Positions 27,014 through 36,736 are shown, counted from the stretch's first letter. The stretch is 64,000 bases of DNA from Vibrio coralliilyticus ATCC BAA-450 (GCF_000176135.1 NZ_ACZN01000015.1:558001-622000), one strand, 5' to 3'. Notes: a model not told the origin generated them from the letters alone. A program made the numbers and translations.

Positions 27014-27699
27014 ACATGACCCCTGAGCAGCTGACTGGCAAAGTTTCAACTCACCTGACTGACACTATGTTTGGTCAGAAGGTTTTCGCCGTTCACCCTA
27101 ATGTCGAAAACGATCTACAAGCTTTGCGACAAGCTGCTGCTCAGTCTGGTTTCAATCTCAATATTGCCAGCGGTTTCCGCGATTTTGAGCGCCAGAAAGC
27201 TATCTGGAACAGAAAGATGGCTGGTCAAACAGCCATTCTTGATCAAAACAGCCAACCTCTAGATAGCCAGCGACTTTCTGATTCAGAAAAGATCATGGCT
27301 ATCTTACGTTGGTCTGCACTTCCGGGTGCCAGCCGACATCATTGGGGATGTGACTTTGATGTATTTGATCGCAGCAGTCTACCTCAAGACATCCAGTTGC
27401 AGCTTGAGCAATGGGAATACCTAACAGGCCATCAGGCAGATTTTTATCGCTGGCTCACGGAGTCTCTGACTGAATTTGGTTTCTTCTTTCCATATGCAAA
27501 AGATCAGGGCGGTGTCGCAGCAGAGCCATGGCACATTAGTCATAGTGCAACTGCATCGTCTTGTTTATCCCAGCTTAGTCTGGAGACACTTCAAAAAGAG
27601 CTGATAAACAGTGGAATACAGGGTGAGGAATTGGTGTTGTCGAATCTCGAAACGATCTACAATCAATTTGTCACCAATATCTCCAATGAGGTGGATTAA
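27010..27699 (+). CDS. M15 (VanY-type) D-alanyl-D-alanine carboxypeptidase-like protein
   Basis: The product is 229 aa, starting with GTG at 27010 or the ATG two codons later. It has the zinc motifs [11 protein letters not shown] (SxHxxGxAxD type) and EPWHIS. The N-terminal [15 protein letters not shown] is typical of VanY. No signal peptide is visible, so the active site would be cytoplasmic unless export is by another route, which is unusual for a peptidoglycan enzyme but common for this Vibrio gene. It overlaps dapE by 4 bp and the next gene by 1 bp. Confidence 0.88.
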   Translation: MNMTPEQLTGKVSTHLTDTMFGQKVFAVHPNVENDLQALRQAAAQSGFNLNIASGFRDFERQKAIWNRKMAGQTAILDQNSQPLDSQRLSDSEKIMAILRWSALPGASRHHWGCDFDVFDRSSLPQDIQLQLEQWEYLTGHQADFYRWLTESLTEFGFFFPYAKDQGGVAAEPWHISHSATASSCLSQLSLETLQKELINSGIQGEELVLSNLETIYNQFVTNISNEVD

Positions 27700-27869
27700 T
27701 GGAACTACTCACCAACCCTTGGGTGATCATCTTTATCGTCTTGAGTGTCATCATAGGTAATATTGCAGCACTGAAGTACACAGCCAAAATGAAGTTTGGA
27801 CAAACGGAAAAAAAAGCTCGCTCTCAGGACGAAGAATCCACTGAGCAAGAGGAAAAAAAAGACCCGTAA
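27699..27869 (+). CDS. DUF2897 small membrane protein
   Basis: The product is 56 aa, starting at an ATG that overlaps the previous stop (TAATG). It begins [20 protein letters not shown], a single membrane helix, followed by a highly charged Lys/Glu-rich tail. This is the DUF2897 pattern. The function is unknown. It is the last gene of the arsC-like/dapE/M15 unit and is followed at once by an intrinsic terminator that starts within its stop region. Confidence 0.85.
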   Translation: MELLTNPWVIIFIVLSVIIGNIAALKYTAKMKFGQTEKKARSQDEESTEQEEKKDP

Positions 27870-27885
27870 TAACACGGGTCTTTTT
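27858..27885 (+). terminator. Bidirectional intrinsic terminator
   Basis: The arms GACCCGT and ACGGGTC pair around AATAAC, with an A-run before and a T-run after. It ends the dapE unit and probably also the convergent Zn-ribbon gene. Confidence 0.9.
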
Positions 27886-27898
27886 CATTTAAGATGCA

Positions 27899-28675
27899 CT
27901 ATTTGATGTGATCCCAAGAAATATTGGAGACAATTCGGCATTCATCGCACTTAAAGTGGAAAATGTCATGCAGTGGTTCATCCAACAACCACTCTCCGCC
28001 GCACTTAGGGCATTTACGCTGTTTTTCATCTGTCAGACTTTTGCCACCGACTCGGTACTGATAGTAATAGGTCGGAATTTCCGTCACATATTCGATCCGA
28101 CCACGTAAATCCCAACCACGCTTGAAAAGGACACTGTCGGCATCACAAATTTCATGTAGTGCCGCATGTTCCGCTCGGCAAGCTCCAGCCATCTGGATTT
28201 CATCGCACGCCTGCCACTCAGTCTGCCATTTGATGACCGCTTTATGGTCGCCATTGAGCGTCGGGCCATTACGATAAAGAGGGATTGGCAACAAACTTTC
28301 ACCACTGCGCAAAGGCGAACAAGTATGCACATATGTGGTGTAGAGCACCTGCCACTCAGGTGTGGTTTCTTCTGCGGCTTGCTCTGAATTCAAATCTCGC
28401 CCAAGCAAACGGGCTTTCGGTGCCAGTAAGCACGCCTCTGCCAAACGTTCGATGCAGACGTTAACAAAATCCGAATGGTATTTAGGGTGCAAGCTTTCCT
28501 GCTCAGGGCATACTACCCGAACAAAAAATTCCCCTTCCCCCATCACGATAGAGAACTCACGTCCAAGTACCTGACCGTTATAACGCAACGCATCCATCAG
28601 GCCATTTATCGCTTTATCGACAGCAGAAATAGTGGTGTTATCAAAACACTCAAACTGTAATTCAACAACGTACAT
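27899..28675 (-). CDS. DUF2310 Zn-ribbon protein
   Basis: The product is 258 aa. The C-terminus holds a zinc ribbon, CPKCGGEW with a partner CDEC (about residues 220-250). The N-terminal part matches DUF2310 (MYVVELQFECFDN). Nucleic-acid binding has been suggested for the family, but no activity is established to my knowledge. It lies 2 bp after syd on the same strand, so the two are likely co-transcribed. Confidence 0.85.
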   Translation of the reverse strand: MYVVELQFECFDNTTISAVDKAINGLMDALRYNGQVLGREFSIVMGEGEFFVRVVCPEQESLHPKYHSDFVNVCIERLAEACLLAPKARLLGRDLNSEQAAEETTPEWQVLYTTYVHTCSPLRSGESLLPIPLYRNGPTLNGDHKAVIKWQTEWQACDEIQMAGACRAEHAALHEICDADSVLFKRGWDLRGRIEYVTEIPTYYYQYRVGGKSLTDEKQRKCPKCGGEWLLDEPLHDIFHFKCDECRIVSNISWDHIK

Positions 28676-28677
28676 GG

Positions 28678-29223
28678 TTATACCGCTGGCTCTAGGTTAG
28701 CCAAAAACTCCGCTACATTCTCTGCAAGAACATCGCGTTTATCAGTACCTAATCGTTCGAGAATAACGTTACCCGTCAGGTTACAAATGGAAATCACGTC
28801 CAATTCCGCATCAGTTGCTGCGATGAAAACCGTGGGCTTCAGTTTAAGTCGACGCTGAGTGACTAGGTGACCAAGAATGTTTTCCTGCAAACGAACAAAA
28901 TCTTCATCACTCCATACCTGAAGTAGCGTCAGCTCGTTCCCATTCCAAGTCGCCTCCATATCCGCACTGTACTGCGAACCATAGAAGGTTTTAATGTCTT
29001 GATGGAGTGTCAGTTCGATACCGTTTTCAACATTAGTGAAATCCGCTGGATGCTCACGCTCATGTGCCTGCCATTCAACATGGTGAGTTTGCTTTGCTTC
29101 AACGCAAGGTGACACGAGATCCACCAGCTCTTCGCTTCTTGGCAAATGTCCATGGGTGTCAAGACAGCTCTGACGGTACTTTTCACTGAACGAGCGCAGC
29201 GCTTGCAAGGCAGTTTCAGCCAT
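28678..29223 (-). CDS. syd: SecY-interacting protein Syd
   Basis: The product is 181 aa from the ATG at 29221-29223, chosen because it aligns with E. coli Syd and has a GGAG site. A longer frame adds 22 residues with no match. Syd binds SecY at the inner face of the membrane and can act on abnormal translocons. Conserved stretches are [30 protein letters not shown] and [11 protein letters not shown]. It is divergent from queF, as in E. coli. Confidence 0.95.
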   Translation of the reverse strand: MAETALQALRSFSEKYRQSCLDTHGHLPRSEELVDLVSPCVEAKQTHHVEWQAHEREHPADFTNVENGIELTLHQDIKTFYGSQYSADMEATWNGNELTLLQVWSDEDFVRLQENILGHLVTQRRLKLKPTVFIAATDAELDVISICNLTGNVILERLGTDKRDVLAENVAEFLANLEPAV

Positions 29224-29312
29224 TAGATTCTCCAATTGAGTCTTCGAATGTTCGCTTTTAACGACAGGATTGCGTAAAATTCTCGCCATTCTAATCCAAA
29301 TCTATGCAAAGT

Positions 29313-30158
29313 ATGAGCAAATATTCTGACGCAAAGGAACTGGCGGGATTAACGCTCGGTCAAAAAACCGAATACGCCAACCAATACGACGCTTCTTTAC
29401 TTCAACCTGTGCCACGCAGCTTAAACCGCGATGACCTGAATCTGGGTGATGAGTTGCCATTTCAGGGCTGTGATATCTGGACACTGTACGAGCTGTCTTG
29501 GTTGAACGAGAAAGGCCTGCCACAGGTAGCCATTGGCGACGTGTCCATTCCTGCGACCAGTGCTAACCTGATTGAATCCAAGTCCTTTAAGTTGTACCTC
29601 AACAGCTTTAACCAAACCCGCTTTAGCTCATGGGATCAGGTTGAACAAACATTAGCGAAGGATCTCTCCCACTGTGCAGGTGAAGAGGTTTCAGTCACTA
29701 TTCGTTCTGTCGTCGACTATACCGACAGTGTGGTCGTGACAATGGACGGTGACTGCATTGATGATCAGGATATTGAGATTGAGAGCTACGAGTTTGATAC
29801 CAGCTTGCTAGAAGGTGCCGCCGAACAAGAACACGTCTCGGAAAGTCTGCATAGCCATCTTCTCAAATCCAACTGTCTGATCACTAACCAGCCAGATTGG
29901 GGCAGTGTAGAGATTCAGTATCAGGGTCAAAAAATCAATCGTGAAGCTCTGTTACGCTACCTAGTGTCATTCCGTGAACACAATGAGTTCCATGAGCAGT
30001 GCGTCGAACGTATTTTCACTGACATTATGAAATACTGTCAGCCAGAAAAGCTAACCGTGTACGCTCGATACACGCGCCGCGGTGGTCTGGATATCAACCC
30101 TTACCGTTCAACCGAGCAGGCTCTGCCTACTCATAACCAACGTATGGCACGTCAATAA
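29313..30158 (+). CDS. queF: NADPH-dependent 7-cyano-7-deazaguanine reductase QueF
   Basis: The product is 281 aa from the ATG at 29313, which matches the E. coli start. QueF reduces preQ0 to preQ1 in queuosine tRNA modification. It is the long, two-domain form. The NADPH-binding motif [17 protein letters not shown] is in the N-terminal half, and the catalytic Cys188 is in [14 protein letters not shown]. The downstream TPR gene begins 15 bp after the stop, with no terminator between. Confidence 0.97.
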   Translation: MSKYSDAKELAGLTLGQKTEYANQYDASLLQPVPRSLNRDDLNLGDELPFQGCDIWTLYELSWLNEKGLPQVAIGDVSIPATSANLIESKSFKLYLNSFNQTRFSSWDQVEQTLAKDLSHCAGEEVSVTIRSVVDYTDSVVVTMDGDCIDDQDIEIESYEFDTSLLEGAAEQEHVSESLHSHLLKSNCLITNQPDWGSVEIQYQGQKINREALLRYLVSFREHNEFHEQCVERIFTDIMKYCQPEKLTVYARYTRRGGLDINPYRSTEQALPTHNQRMARQ

Positions 30159-30173
30159 GGATTGGACTACAGA

Positions 30174-32444
30174 ATGCAGATTTTGCGCTGGGAACGTTTG
30201 TTTGGACTATTGGTTTTGTTGCTATCATCTCAAGTGATGGCGTCAACCGTGTATTCATCGGCCATGCTCAATGAAGCCAGTACCTTGGTAGATATTGTGC
30301 CAAAACAGTCCAAACAGCTTGCGACCAGTTATCTCGCTCAGCGCAAACTGACCGACCAAACCGAAAAAAGTCCGTCGGCGATTTCCCGTGATGACTCCGA
30401 TAGCCGAGTGCGAACGCCCGGCGGTACCATCGATGCACTGAAAATTCTTGCCCGTGCTGAATTCAACTTGGGTAATACCGATGCAGCGCTGAAATATCTG
30501 CATGAAGCCAAAGCACTGACAACCAAGTATCGCCTCCCATACTTACGTCTTGATTTACGATTGCTCGAAATTCGCTTGCGCTGGCAAATCGATGGTGATG
30601 CAGAAACCGCTAGAAAGGATATTGCGGAGGTTGAGCAAGCGTTTAATGCCATCCAGAATCCAGAACAACTGGCTAAGGGGCTCAATTATCAGCTGACAAT
30701 GCTCAAAGCAGATATCGCATCTGCTGAAGGCCAGATCGAGCTCGCCAATCAGTTGTACGAGGACGTGATCCCTTATATCGAACAGTCGAATAATAAGCAC
30801 ACCGTCATTGCCTACCATATCGCCTTGGGCAAGCACTTTCTGGCTCATAAGATCTACAACAAAGCCCTATCAGAGCTGCTAACAAGCTACTGGAGCGCAA
30901 TTGAAGATACATCTGGTCTACAGCTGGCTGAAGTGAATCGCCTACTAGGACAACTTTTCTACGAGCGACGCGTACTGGACAAAGCAACGGATCACTTTTC
31001 GCAAGCTGCCGATTTTTACGACAACTATGAAAACTCGCCGATTCTGCCTCCAATTCTCAAACGTATGGGCGATATCTATTACCATCAGGGCAGATACAAC
31101 CTCGCGTTAGTGCACTACTTCAATGCCATCGATCACGAGCGTATCCAGAATAATATTGAAAACGTCATCGCCATTCGTCTCGCACTGGCAGCCACCTACT
31201 TGCAACTGGTCAACTTCCCTCTTGCCGAGCAATATCTTGAGCGTGCCGAAGAGCTGCTGAGCTATGTTGATATTCCAAAGCTCAAAGCACAAGCGTTGCT
31301 GTTGGAGGCAGGTTTAGCCTCACATCAGAGGCATCCCCAAGAGGTCGTCGCCAAAGCCACCAAAGCATTAGACATCGCAGTCGAGCTCGAAGATCTCTCG
31401 ATACAGAAAAATGCCTATCAGATGCTTAACGTAGGTAATGAACTACTGGGCAACTACAAAGCCGCGTTACAATATCTCCAGCAATACAACGCGCTAGCGA
31501 ATATTGAGCAGCAAGAATCGGATCTGATCAACGAAGATGACTTTCGACAACAGAAAGACGTTGTTGAACAGACACTGCACCTCGTGGGGCAGAAACAGCA
31601 ACTGGAGCAAACCGAAAACGAATATCGCAAGTTCCAGAAGATCTCGTTTACATTGTTCGTCACCTGCGCACTGCTGTTTATTTTCTTACTCCGCCGTGGC
31701 CACATCATGAGTGTGCAAAAAGATGAAATCGATGAACTGAATGATGATCTCTATACTCACTCCCGCTCAGGTCTAAAAAACCTTCGTATGCTCAACGCCA
31801 AGCTGCCTGCCTCGTTGGAAGCGAGCAGCCACAAGTTTGAAAAGTGGCATGTGGGTGAACTGATCCACGAGCCACTGAATGATCGACTGCGCTTTGTGAT
31901 GATCGATGTGCCCTTCCTGCGCAATATGTACTTACAACATGGCTACTCAGATGGACTCAAGATTGAGAAAGCCTTCGGTCAGTACCTCAGAGGGAAGGTA
32001 CAACGCCCAGCAAGGGTGTATCATTTCTCTGATGCGAACCTACTCTACATAGAGCCGAACAGTGATAGCATGGCCGACCCGGAGCTGGTGTTTGAAAAGA
32101 TTCAAAGCTGGGTAGATGAATTTGCGCAGAAGTATGGGCTAAATAATATCATTCGTATGGGCATGGCCGATTACCCGTTTTTGCCTCGTGCTTACACTGC
32201 AATCAATGACAAAGAATTGCTGGATATTTTGCTCATGTCGACCAGCGCTGCTCGTACTTTGAGTATGAAAGAACATTCAAGCCAGTGGGTGTATCTGAAA
32301 GCGATAGAGAATGCGCCTGCGGCCAGCCTAGCAACCGGTAATATTCGCAAAGCGTGCAAACATTCCATCAGTCAGGGGCTGATAAAAGTTCACTCTTCTT
32401 ACAAGAATGAGGAGAGCATCAAAAAATTATTAAAAGATGAGTAA
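30174..32444 (+). CDS. Membrane TPR protein with a degenerate GGDEF-like domain
   Basis: The product is 756 aa from the ATG at 30174. It has a signal peptide (about residues 1-25), then a long periplasmic region of TPR-like repeats (about residues 80-470, for example QLFYERRVLDKATDHFSQAADFY and GDIYYHQGRYNLALVHYFNAI). One membrane helix follows (about 490-508), and then a cytoplasmic domain of about 230 residues. That domain has the length and pattern of GGDEF domains, but the signature loop reads YHFSDANLLYI instead of GG(D/E)EF, so it cannot be a normal diguanylate cyclase. It could bind c-di-GMP or GTP, or partner the GGDEF protein encoded 111 bp downstream. In V. cholerae the same pair lies near queF. 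Confidence 0.75.
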   Translation: MQILRWERLFGLLVLLLSSQVMASTVYSSAMLNEASTLVDIVPKQSKQLATSYLAQRKLTDQTEKSPSAISRDDSDSRVRTPGGTIDALKILARAEFNLGNTDAALKYLHEAKALTTKYRLPYLRLDLRLLEIRLRWQIDGDAETARKDIAEVEQAFNAIQNPEQLAKGLNYQLTMLKADIASAEGQIELANQLYEDVIPYIEQSNNKHTVIAYHIALGKHFLAHKIYNKALSELLTSYWSAIEDTSGLQLAEVNRLLGQLFYERRVLDKATDHFSQAADFYDNYENSPILPPILKRMGDIYYHQGRYNLALVHYFNAIDHERIQNNIENVIAIRLALAATYLQLVNFPLAEQYLERAEELLSYVDIPKLKAQALLLEAGLASHQRHPQEVVAKATKALDIAVELEDLSIQKNAYQMLNVGNELLGNYKAALQYLQQYNALANIEQQESDLINEDDFRQQKDVVEQTLHLVGQKQQLEQTENEYRKFQKISFTLFVTCALLFIFLLRRGHIMSVQKDEIDELNDDLYTHSRSGLKNLRMLNAKLPASLEASSHKFEKWHVGELIHEPLNDRLRFVMIDVPFLRNMYLQHGYSDGLKIEKAFGQYLRGKVQRPARVYHFSDANLLYIEPNSDSMADPELVFEKIQSWVDEFAQKYGLNNIIRMGMADYPFLPRAYTAINDKELLDILLMSTSAARTLSMKEHSSQWVYLKAIENAPAASLATGNIRKACKHSISQGLIKVHSSYKNEESIKKLLKDE

Positions 32445-32513
32445 AAGCTGCTCAAACAGACCGTGTTGAACGTGACGCGGTAATTTTATTTGTTATTATC
32501 GTTTGATTAATTA

Positions 32514-32535
32514 ATAAGATCGTCTTCGATCTTAT
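32514..32535 (+). other. Hairpin in the leader of the GGDEF gene
   Basis: The arms ATAAGATCG and CGATCTTAT are perfect 9-bp complements around TCTT. They end 20 bp before the ATG of the GGDEF gene. There is no T-tract, so it is not a standard terminator. It may affect translation or RNA stability. Confidence 0.45.
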
Positions 32536-32555
32536 CTTCATAAGCATAGATTTTC

Positions 32556-34121
32556 ATGGGCGTCCTCGAGCAAGATATTCAGTCACAGCTGCACAATCTG
32601 AAATCTCAATTAGAGCAAGTTCGATTGACACAAAGAGATACCTCGTTCAAATTTAAAAGAGAACAAAAGGTATTGAAGCGCATCATTGCATCACTGAGTG
32701 ATGCATGCGGCGGTGAAGATCCAAGACTGAAGTCAGGGCTAACCGAACTTAGACAAGCCATAGAGCAACAAAAAGATGTCAGTTCTCTTATCCCGAAGTT
32801 GGCAGTACTTGAGCGCTTGCTTAAGCAACAGAGTGTGGCTATGGAAAAACAAACGGAGCATCTGGATTCCCAGATAAAACACAGCGGTGAAACCCTGTTA
32901 CGTGTGACTGGGCTACCTGCCAAAGTAAAGCGTGACCTGCGTGACCTGCTCAGCTATTCCAACGGTGTCGAACGCCCGAAAGCCGATTCGGCAATGAAGC
33001 TGCTTGCCATTTACGAACGCTCCCTGAAAATCATCACCTCCAACCCTGATACTGCCATCAATCAAATTACCAATAGTGCTGATAAAGAACTGCTATTGCG
33101 ACTTTCTGATGAACTTCAGCATGTCATTACTGAACTGGACTTTGAAGGCGAATCTGGTGACTTACTGACAGATATCCGCGCTAAGCTGCTCCTCGGTGTC
33201 AATACACACGTGTTGATTGAACTGACTCTGCAAGTACTTAAGCTGGTTATCGAAGGCACAAAATACGAGCGCAAGACCTCAGAACAATTTCTCGAGCAAG
33301 TTAATGCTTCCCTCTCCTCAACGCTGAAAAGCTCTTCGCAGAATGTCGATCAAAGTCAAACCTACTTTGAACATCGTCAGGAAATGAATGGTGAGCTGGA
33401 TGAATTAGTTGCTGAGACTAAGGCCAAAGTCGACACGGCTAGCTCTCTCGATTCGCTGCAAACTCAACTCAACCCATTATTAGCCAAGCTAAGTTCTCTT
33501 TCTGAACGTCTTCATCATGCAGAGCGACGTGAACAAGCACTGATCGAACGTATGGGCTATGGCAAGAGTCAGTTAGAAGCTTTATTCGAGGTGACACAAG
33601 ATTACCGTCGACGTCTGGAAGATCAAGCTCAACGCGTCCTCTTAGATCCTTTGACCAAGGTTTACAATCGCACAGCGTTTAATGACCGCTTAGAGCTGGA
33701 ATATCGACGCTGGATACGCTCGCAGAACAACTTGCGTATTATTTTGCTCGACATTGATGGCTTTAAAGCAATTAACGACAGCTTCGGCTACACCGCCGGA
33801 GACAAGGCGTTAAAAATCATCGCTCGTACCATCAAGAAAGAACTGTCTGACACCGACACTGTCGCCCGCTTTTCAGGTGAAGAGTTCATCGTACTGATGC
33901 CAGATAGCTCAGATAATGATTGCTTTAATACTATCCAGAGCATTCAGAGCAAAGTGGCCAAACTGCCGTTCAAATTTCGCGAACAAAACTTGGTCATTAC
34001 CATGTCAGCATCCAGCACTGGTTTTAAAGAATCCGATACGCCAGAGGAAGTACTGGAGCGTTTAAATCGCGTTCTCAACGAAGCCAAAACCATTGGCCCT
34101 AACCAGCTTGTTTGGAAATAA
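32556..34121 (+). CDS. GGDEF-family protein with SGEEF signature, N-terminal coiled coil
   Basis: The product is 521 aa with no membrane segment. The first 350 residues are helical and coiled-coil-like. The GGDEF domain starts at about residue 365 (LLDPLTKVYNRTAF) and carries LLDIDGFKAINDSFGY and the signature SGEEF at residues 440-444. Gly441 and both Glu residues are kept, and the first Gly is Ser, a change tolerated in some active cyclases. The expected inhibitory RxxD site reads SDTD, so feedback inhibition is probably absent. It corresponds in position to V. cholerae VC0900 (CdgG, from memory). No clear Shine-Dalgarno precedes the ATG. Confidence 0.85.
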   Translation: MGVLEQDIQSQLHNLKSQLEQVRLTQRDTSFKFKREQKVLKRIIASLSDACGGEDPRLKSGLTELRQAIEQQKDVSSLIPKLAVLERLLKQQSVAMEKQTEHLDSQIKHSGETLLRVTGLPAKVKRDLRDLLSYSNGVERPKADSAMKLLAIYERSLKIITSNPDTAINQITNSADKELLLRLSDELQHVITELDFEGESGDLLTDIRAKLLLGVNTHVLIELTLQVLKLVIEGTKYERKTSEQFLEQVNASLSSTLKSSSQNVDQSQTYFEHRQEMNGELDELVAETKAKVDTASSLDSLQTQLNPLLAKLSSLSERLHHAERREQALIERMGYGKSQLEALFEVTQDYRRRLEDQAQRVLLDPLTKVYNRTAFNDRLELEYRRWIRSQNNLRIILLDIDGFKAINDSFGYTAGDKALKIIARTIKKELSDTDTVARFSGEEFIVLMPDSSDNDCFNTIQSIQSKVAKLPFKFREQNLVITMSASSTGFKESDTPEEVLERLNRVLNEAKTIGPNQLVWK

Positions 34122-34330
34122 CCCTACCCCCTCCTCCTTCCCAAAAGCCATTCATGCCTTGATTGATGTAGATATATCAATCAGTTAGCCTTTTATATCC
34201 GTCAAAGCGTGCTAAGCTTGATAGTACCTCTCGCGATTCCATCGCTTGATTAGCAGCCATTATCGCGCTGAGGCACAACAACAATAAGAAGGGTTTTGTA
34301 GAGAAGTTTTCTCTCATCAAGGAGGTCACT

Positions 34331-35689
34331 ATGATCACTCACATCAGTCCGGCTGGTAGTATGGATCTGCTTTCTCAACTCGAAGTTGAGCGTCTTAAGA
34401 AAACTGCCGCCAGTGATCTGTATCAGCTCTACCGAAATTGTACGCTTGCGGTGCTGAATTCAGGTAGCCACACAGATAACTCCAAAGAACTGCTCGATAA
34501 ATACAAGTCGTTTGATGTTAACGTGGTTCGCCGTGAACGCGGCATCAAACTCGAACTCAGTAATGCCCCTGAGCACGCTTTTGTTGATGGGCACATCATC
34601 AAAGGGATTCAAGAGCATTTATTCTCCGTGTTGCGTGACATTGTCTACGTCAACATGCACCTTGCAGACAACCAACGCCTCAACTTAACCAATGCTAGTC
34701 ACATTACCAATCTAGTGTTTGGCATCTTGCGTAACGCAGGCGCCTTAACCCCTGGTATTGAGCCTAACCTAGTGGTCTGTTGGGGTGGTCACTCCATTAA
34801 CGGTACGGAATATCAGTACACGCGAGAAGTCGGCCATGAACTAGGCCTGCGCGAGCTTAACATCTGTACAGGCTGTGGCCCTGGTGCGATGGAAGGCCCA
34901 ATGAAAGGCGCTGCAATTGGTCACGCAAAACAGCGTTACTACGATCAACGTTACTTAGGCCTAACCGAGCCATCCATCATTGCGGCTGAGCCACCAAACC
35001 CTATCGTCAACGAACTGGTCATCATGCCAGATATCGAAAAGCGTCTCGAAGCGTTCGTGCGTATGGCACATGGCATTGTTATCTTCCCTGGCGGCGCAGG
35101 GACAGCAGAAGAGCTGCTTTATATTCTTGGCATCATGATGCACCCAGATAATGCCCACCAGCCTCTGCCTATCGTCCTAACAGGTCCAAAGGAAAGTGAA
35201 GAGTACTTCCGCTCCATTGACCGTTTCATTGGCGAGACATTAGGCGAAGAAGCTCAGCGCCATTATGAAATAGTGGTTGATGACCCAGAAAAAGTCGCGC
35301 AAATCATGAAACGTGGAATGAGCGATGTTCGCCAACATCGTAAAGACACAGGCGATGCTTACAGTTTCAACTGGTCGCTGAAGATTGAGCCAGAGTTTCA
35401 GCTGCCATTCGAACCAACACATGACAATATGGCCAGCCTGGATCTGCATCTCAATCAGCGTCCGGAAAACCTGGCAGCGGCTCTAAGGCAGGCCTTCTCA
35501 GGCATTGTTGCGGGTAACGTCAAAGCCGAAGGGATTCGAGAGATTGAACGGCATGGTCCATTTGCCCTTGATGGCGATGCTACGCTAATGAAGAAAATGG
35601 ATAAACTTCTGCGTGACTTTGTCGAGCAAGATCGCATGAAATTGCCCGGTGGAACCGCGTACGAGCCTTGTTACCAAATTAAGACCTAG
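34331..35689 (+). CDS. ppnN: Pyrimidine/purine nucleotide 5'-monophosphate nucleosidase PpnN (YgdH)
   Basis: The product is 452 aa and starts [22 protein letters not shown], as in E. coli YgdH. It splits nucleoside monophosphates into base and ribose-5-phosphate and is stimulated by (p)ppGpp in E. coli. The LOG-type nucleotide motif [15 protein letters not shown] and the upstream [14 protein letters not shown] are present. A strong AAGGAGG ribosome site precedes the ATG. It ends in a terminator at 35724-35752. Confidence 0.95.
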   Translation: MITHISPAGSMDLLSQLEVERLKKTAASDLYQLYRNCTLAVLNSGSHTDNSKELLDKYKSFDVNVVRRERGIKLELSNAPEHAFVDGHIIKGIQEHLFSVLRDIVYVNMHLADNQRLNLTNASHITNLVFGILRNAGALTPGIEPNLVVCWGGHSINGTEYQYTREVGHELGLRELNICTGCGPGAMEGPMKGAAIGHAKQRYYDQRYLGLTEPSIIAAEPPNPIVNELVIMPDIEKRLEAFVRMAHGIVIFPGGAGTAEELLYILGIMMHPDNAHQPLPIVLTGPKESEEYFRSIDRFIGETLGEEAQRHYEIVVDDPEKVAQIMKRGMSDVRQHRKDTGDAYSFNWSLKIEPEFQLPFEPTHDNMASLDLHLNQRPENLAAALRQAFSGIVAGNVKAEGIREIERHGPFALDGDATLMKKMDKLLRDFVEQDRMKLPGGTAYEPCYQIKT

Positions 35690-35723
35690 TTTAACAACTG
35701 GCAATCTCTCCCCCATGCTTTAC

Positions 35724-35752
35724 AATAAGGGCTTCTCAGCCCTTATTTTTTT
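35724..35752 (+). terminator. Intrinsic terminator of ppnN, directly before xni
   Basis: The perfect 9-bp arms AATAAGGGC and GCCCTTATT enclose a 6-nt loop and are followed by a T-run. The T-run ends 8 bp before the xni ATG. Confidence 0.9.
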
Positions 35753-35759
35753 GATTTTC

Positions 35760-36545
35760 ATGTCTATTCATCTTGTTATTATCGACGCTCTGAATCTCAT
35801 TCGACGTGTCCACTCAGCGCAACCAGACCCAAACGACATAGCAAGAACCATTACCACAACGACACGAACACTGAATCGAATCATCAACGAATCGCAACCA
35901 ACGCACATCATCGCGGTATTCGATCATCACCTCCAAGAAAGAGGTTGGCGTGCTGACGTCCTCCCTGAATACAAGCAAAACCGAAAACCCATGCCAGAGC
36001 CGTTACTTAACGGCTTGGATGCAATTCAGCAAGCATGGTGGGAACTGGGGATTGATTCTCTGCTGTCTGAAGGCGATGAAGCAGATGATTTGGTGGCAAC
36101 ATTGGCAATGAAAGTGGCGAGCCACAAAGAAAAGGTGACGATCATTTCAACAGATAAGGGCTACTGCCAGTTGCTGTCACCAACTTTACAGATCCGCGAT
36201 TACTTTCAACATCGCTGGCTTGATGCACCTTTTATTGATAAAGAATTCGGCGTCAAACCCTCTCAGCTGGCTGACTACTGGGGGCTGGCAGGCGTGAGTT
36301 CTAGCCAAGTGCCAGGAGTTCCAGGTGTTGGCCCGAAGGCGGCCAAAGAAATCCTTACACAGTTTGAAGATATTGAACAAGCCTATACATCCGATGAGCT
36401 GGTTGCTAAATATCGCAAGAAACTGGATGAGCACATTGATTCAGCCCGCCGATGTAAAAAAGTTTCTGCACTGAAAACAGACATTGAGTTAGGTTTCAAT
36501 CTACAAGATATTCGCTTTACCGGTGCCAATACTCCAACAACCTAA
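35760..36545 (+). CDS. xni: Flap endonuclease Xni (YgdG, ExoIX)
   Basis: The product is 261 aa from the ATG at 35760, which aligns with the E. coli start (E. coli 251 aa). Xni is a 5'-nuclease-like protein related to the DNA polymerase I 5' domain. The motifs FDHHLQERGWR, EGDEADDLVATLA, STDKGYCQLLS and the H3TH region GVPGVGPKAAKEIL are present. The ATG has no Shine-Dalgarno and follows the ppnN terminator directly. A longer in-frame start (ATG at 35715) would put the terminator inside the coding region. Confidence 0.92.
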   Translation: MSIHLVIIDALNLIRRVHSAQPDPNDIARTITTTTRTLNRIINESQPTHIIAVFDHHLQERGWRADVLPEYKQNRKPMPEPLLNGLDAIQQAWWELGIDSLLSEGDEADDLVATLAMKVASHKEKVTIISTDKGYCQLLSPTLQIRDYFQHRWLDAPFIDKEFGVKPSQLADYWGLAGVSSSQVPGVPGVGPKAAKEILTQFEDIEQAYTSDELVAKYRKKLDEHIDSARRCKKVSALKTDIELGFNLQDIRFTGANTPTT

Positions 36546-36632
36546 CGCCTGACTAACATCAAGCCTTTGATTATAAAACAATGTTTATAAAATCTGTTGT
36601 GAAATCCTTTGCTTTCACACAGTTAACATTCA

Positions 36633-36676
36633 TTTAATCAATACCAGATTGAGTGTTGATTAAATTTCAATCAACA
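36633..36676. promoter_or_regulatory. Overlapping inverted repeats upstream of the nuclease gene
   Basis: TTTAATCAA (36633-36641) is the reverse complement of TTGATTAAA (36656-36664). An overlapping pair, TGTTGATT and AATCAACA (36654-36676), has perfect 8-bp arms. This gives three copies of a TTGATT-like unit in about 45 bp, 61 bp before the ATG. It looks like a regulator-binding array, but the regulator is unknown. Confidence 0.5.
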
Positions 36677-36736
36677 TCACAGCACTACTGACTAATTTCT
36701 CTATTTTTCATAGCTCCAATAACAAGGAGCATAATA

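Noticed and set aside
35649..35759. 37-codon upstream extension of Xni
   Set aside because: It would include the ppnN terminator and overlap ppnN. It has no similarity to the family.
36610..36625. CRP-like site upstream of the nuclease gene (TGTGA...TCACA)
   Set aside because: The two half-sites are about 12 bp apart rather than the 6 bp required for CRP.
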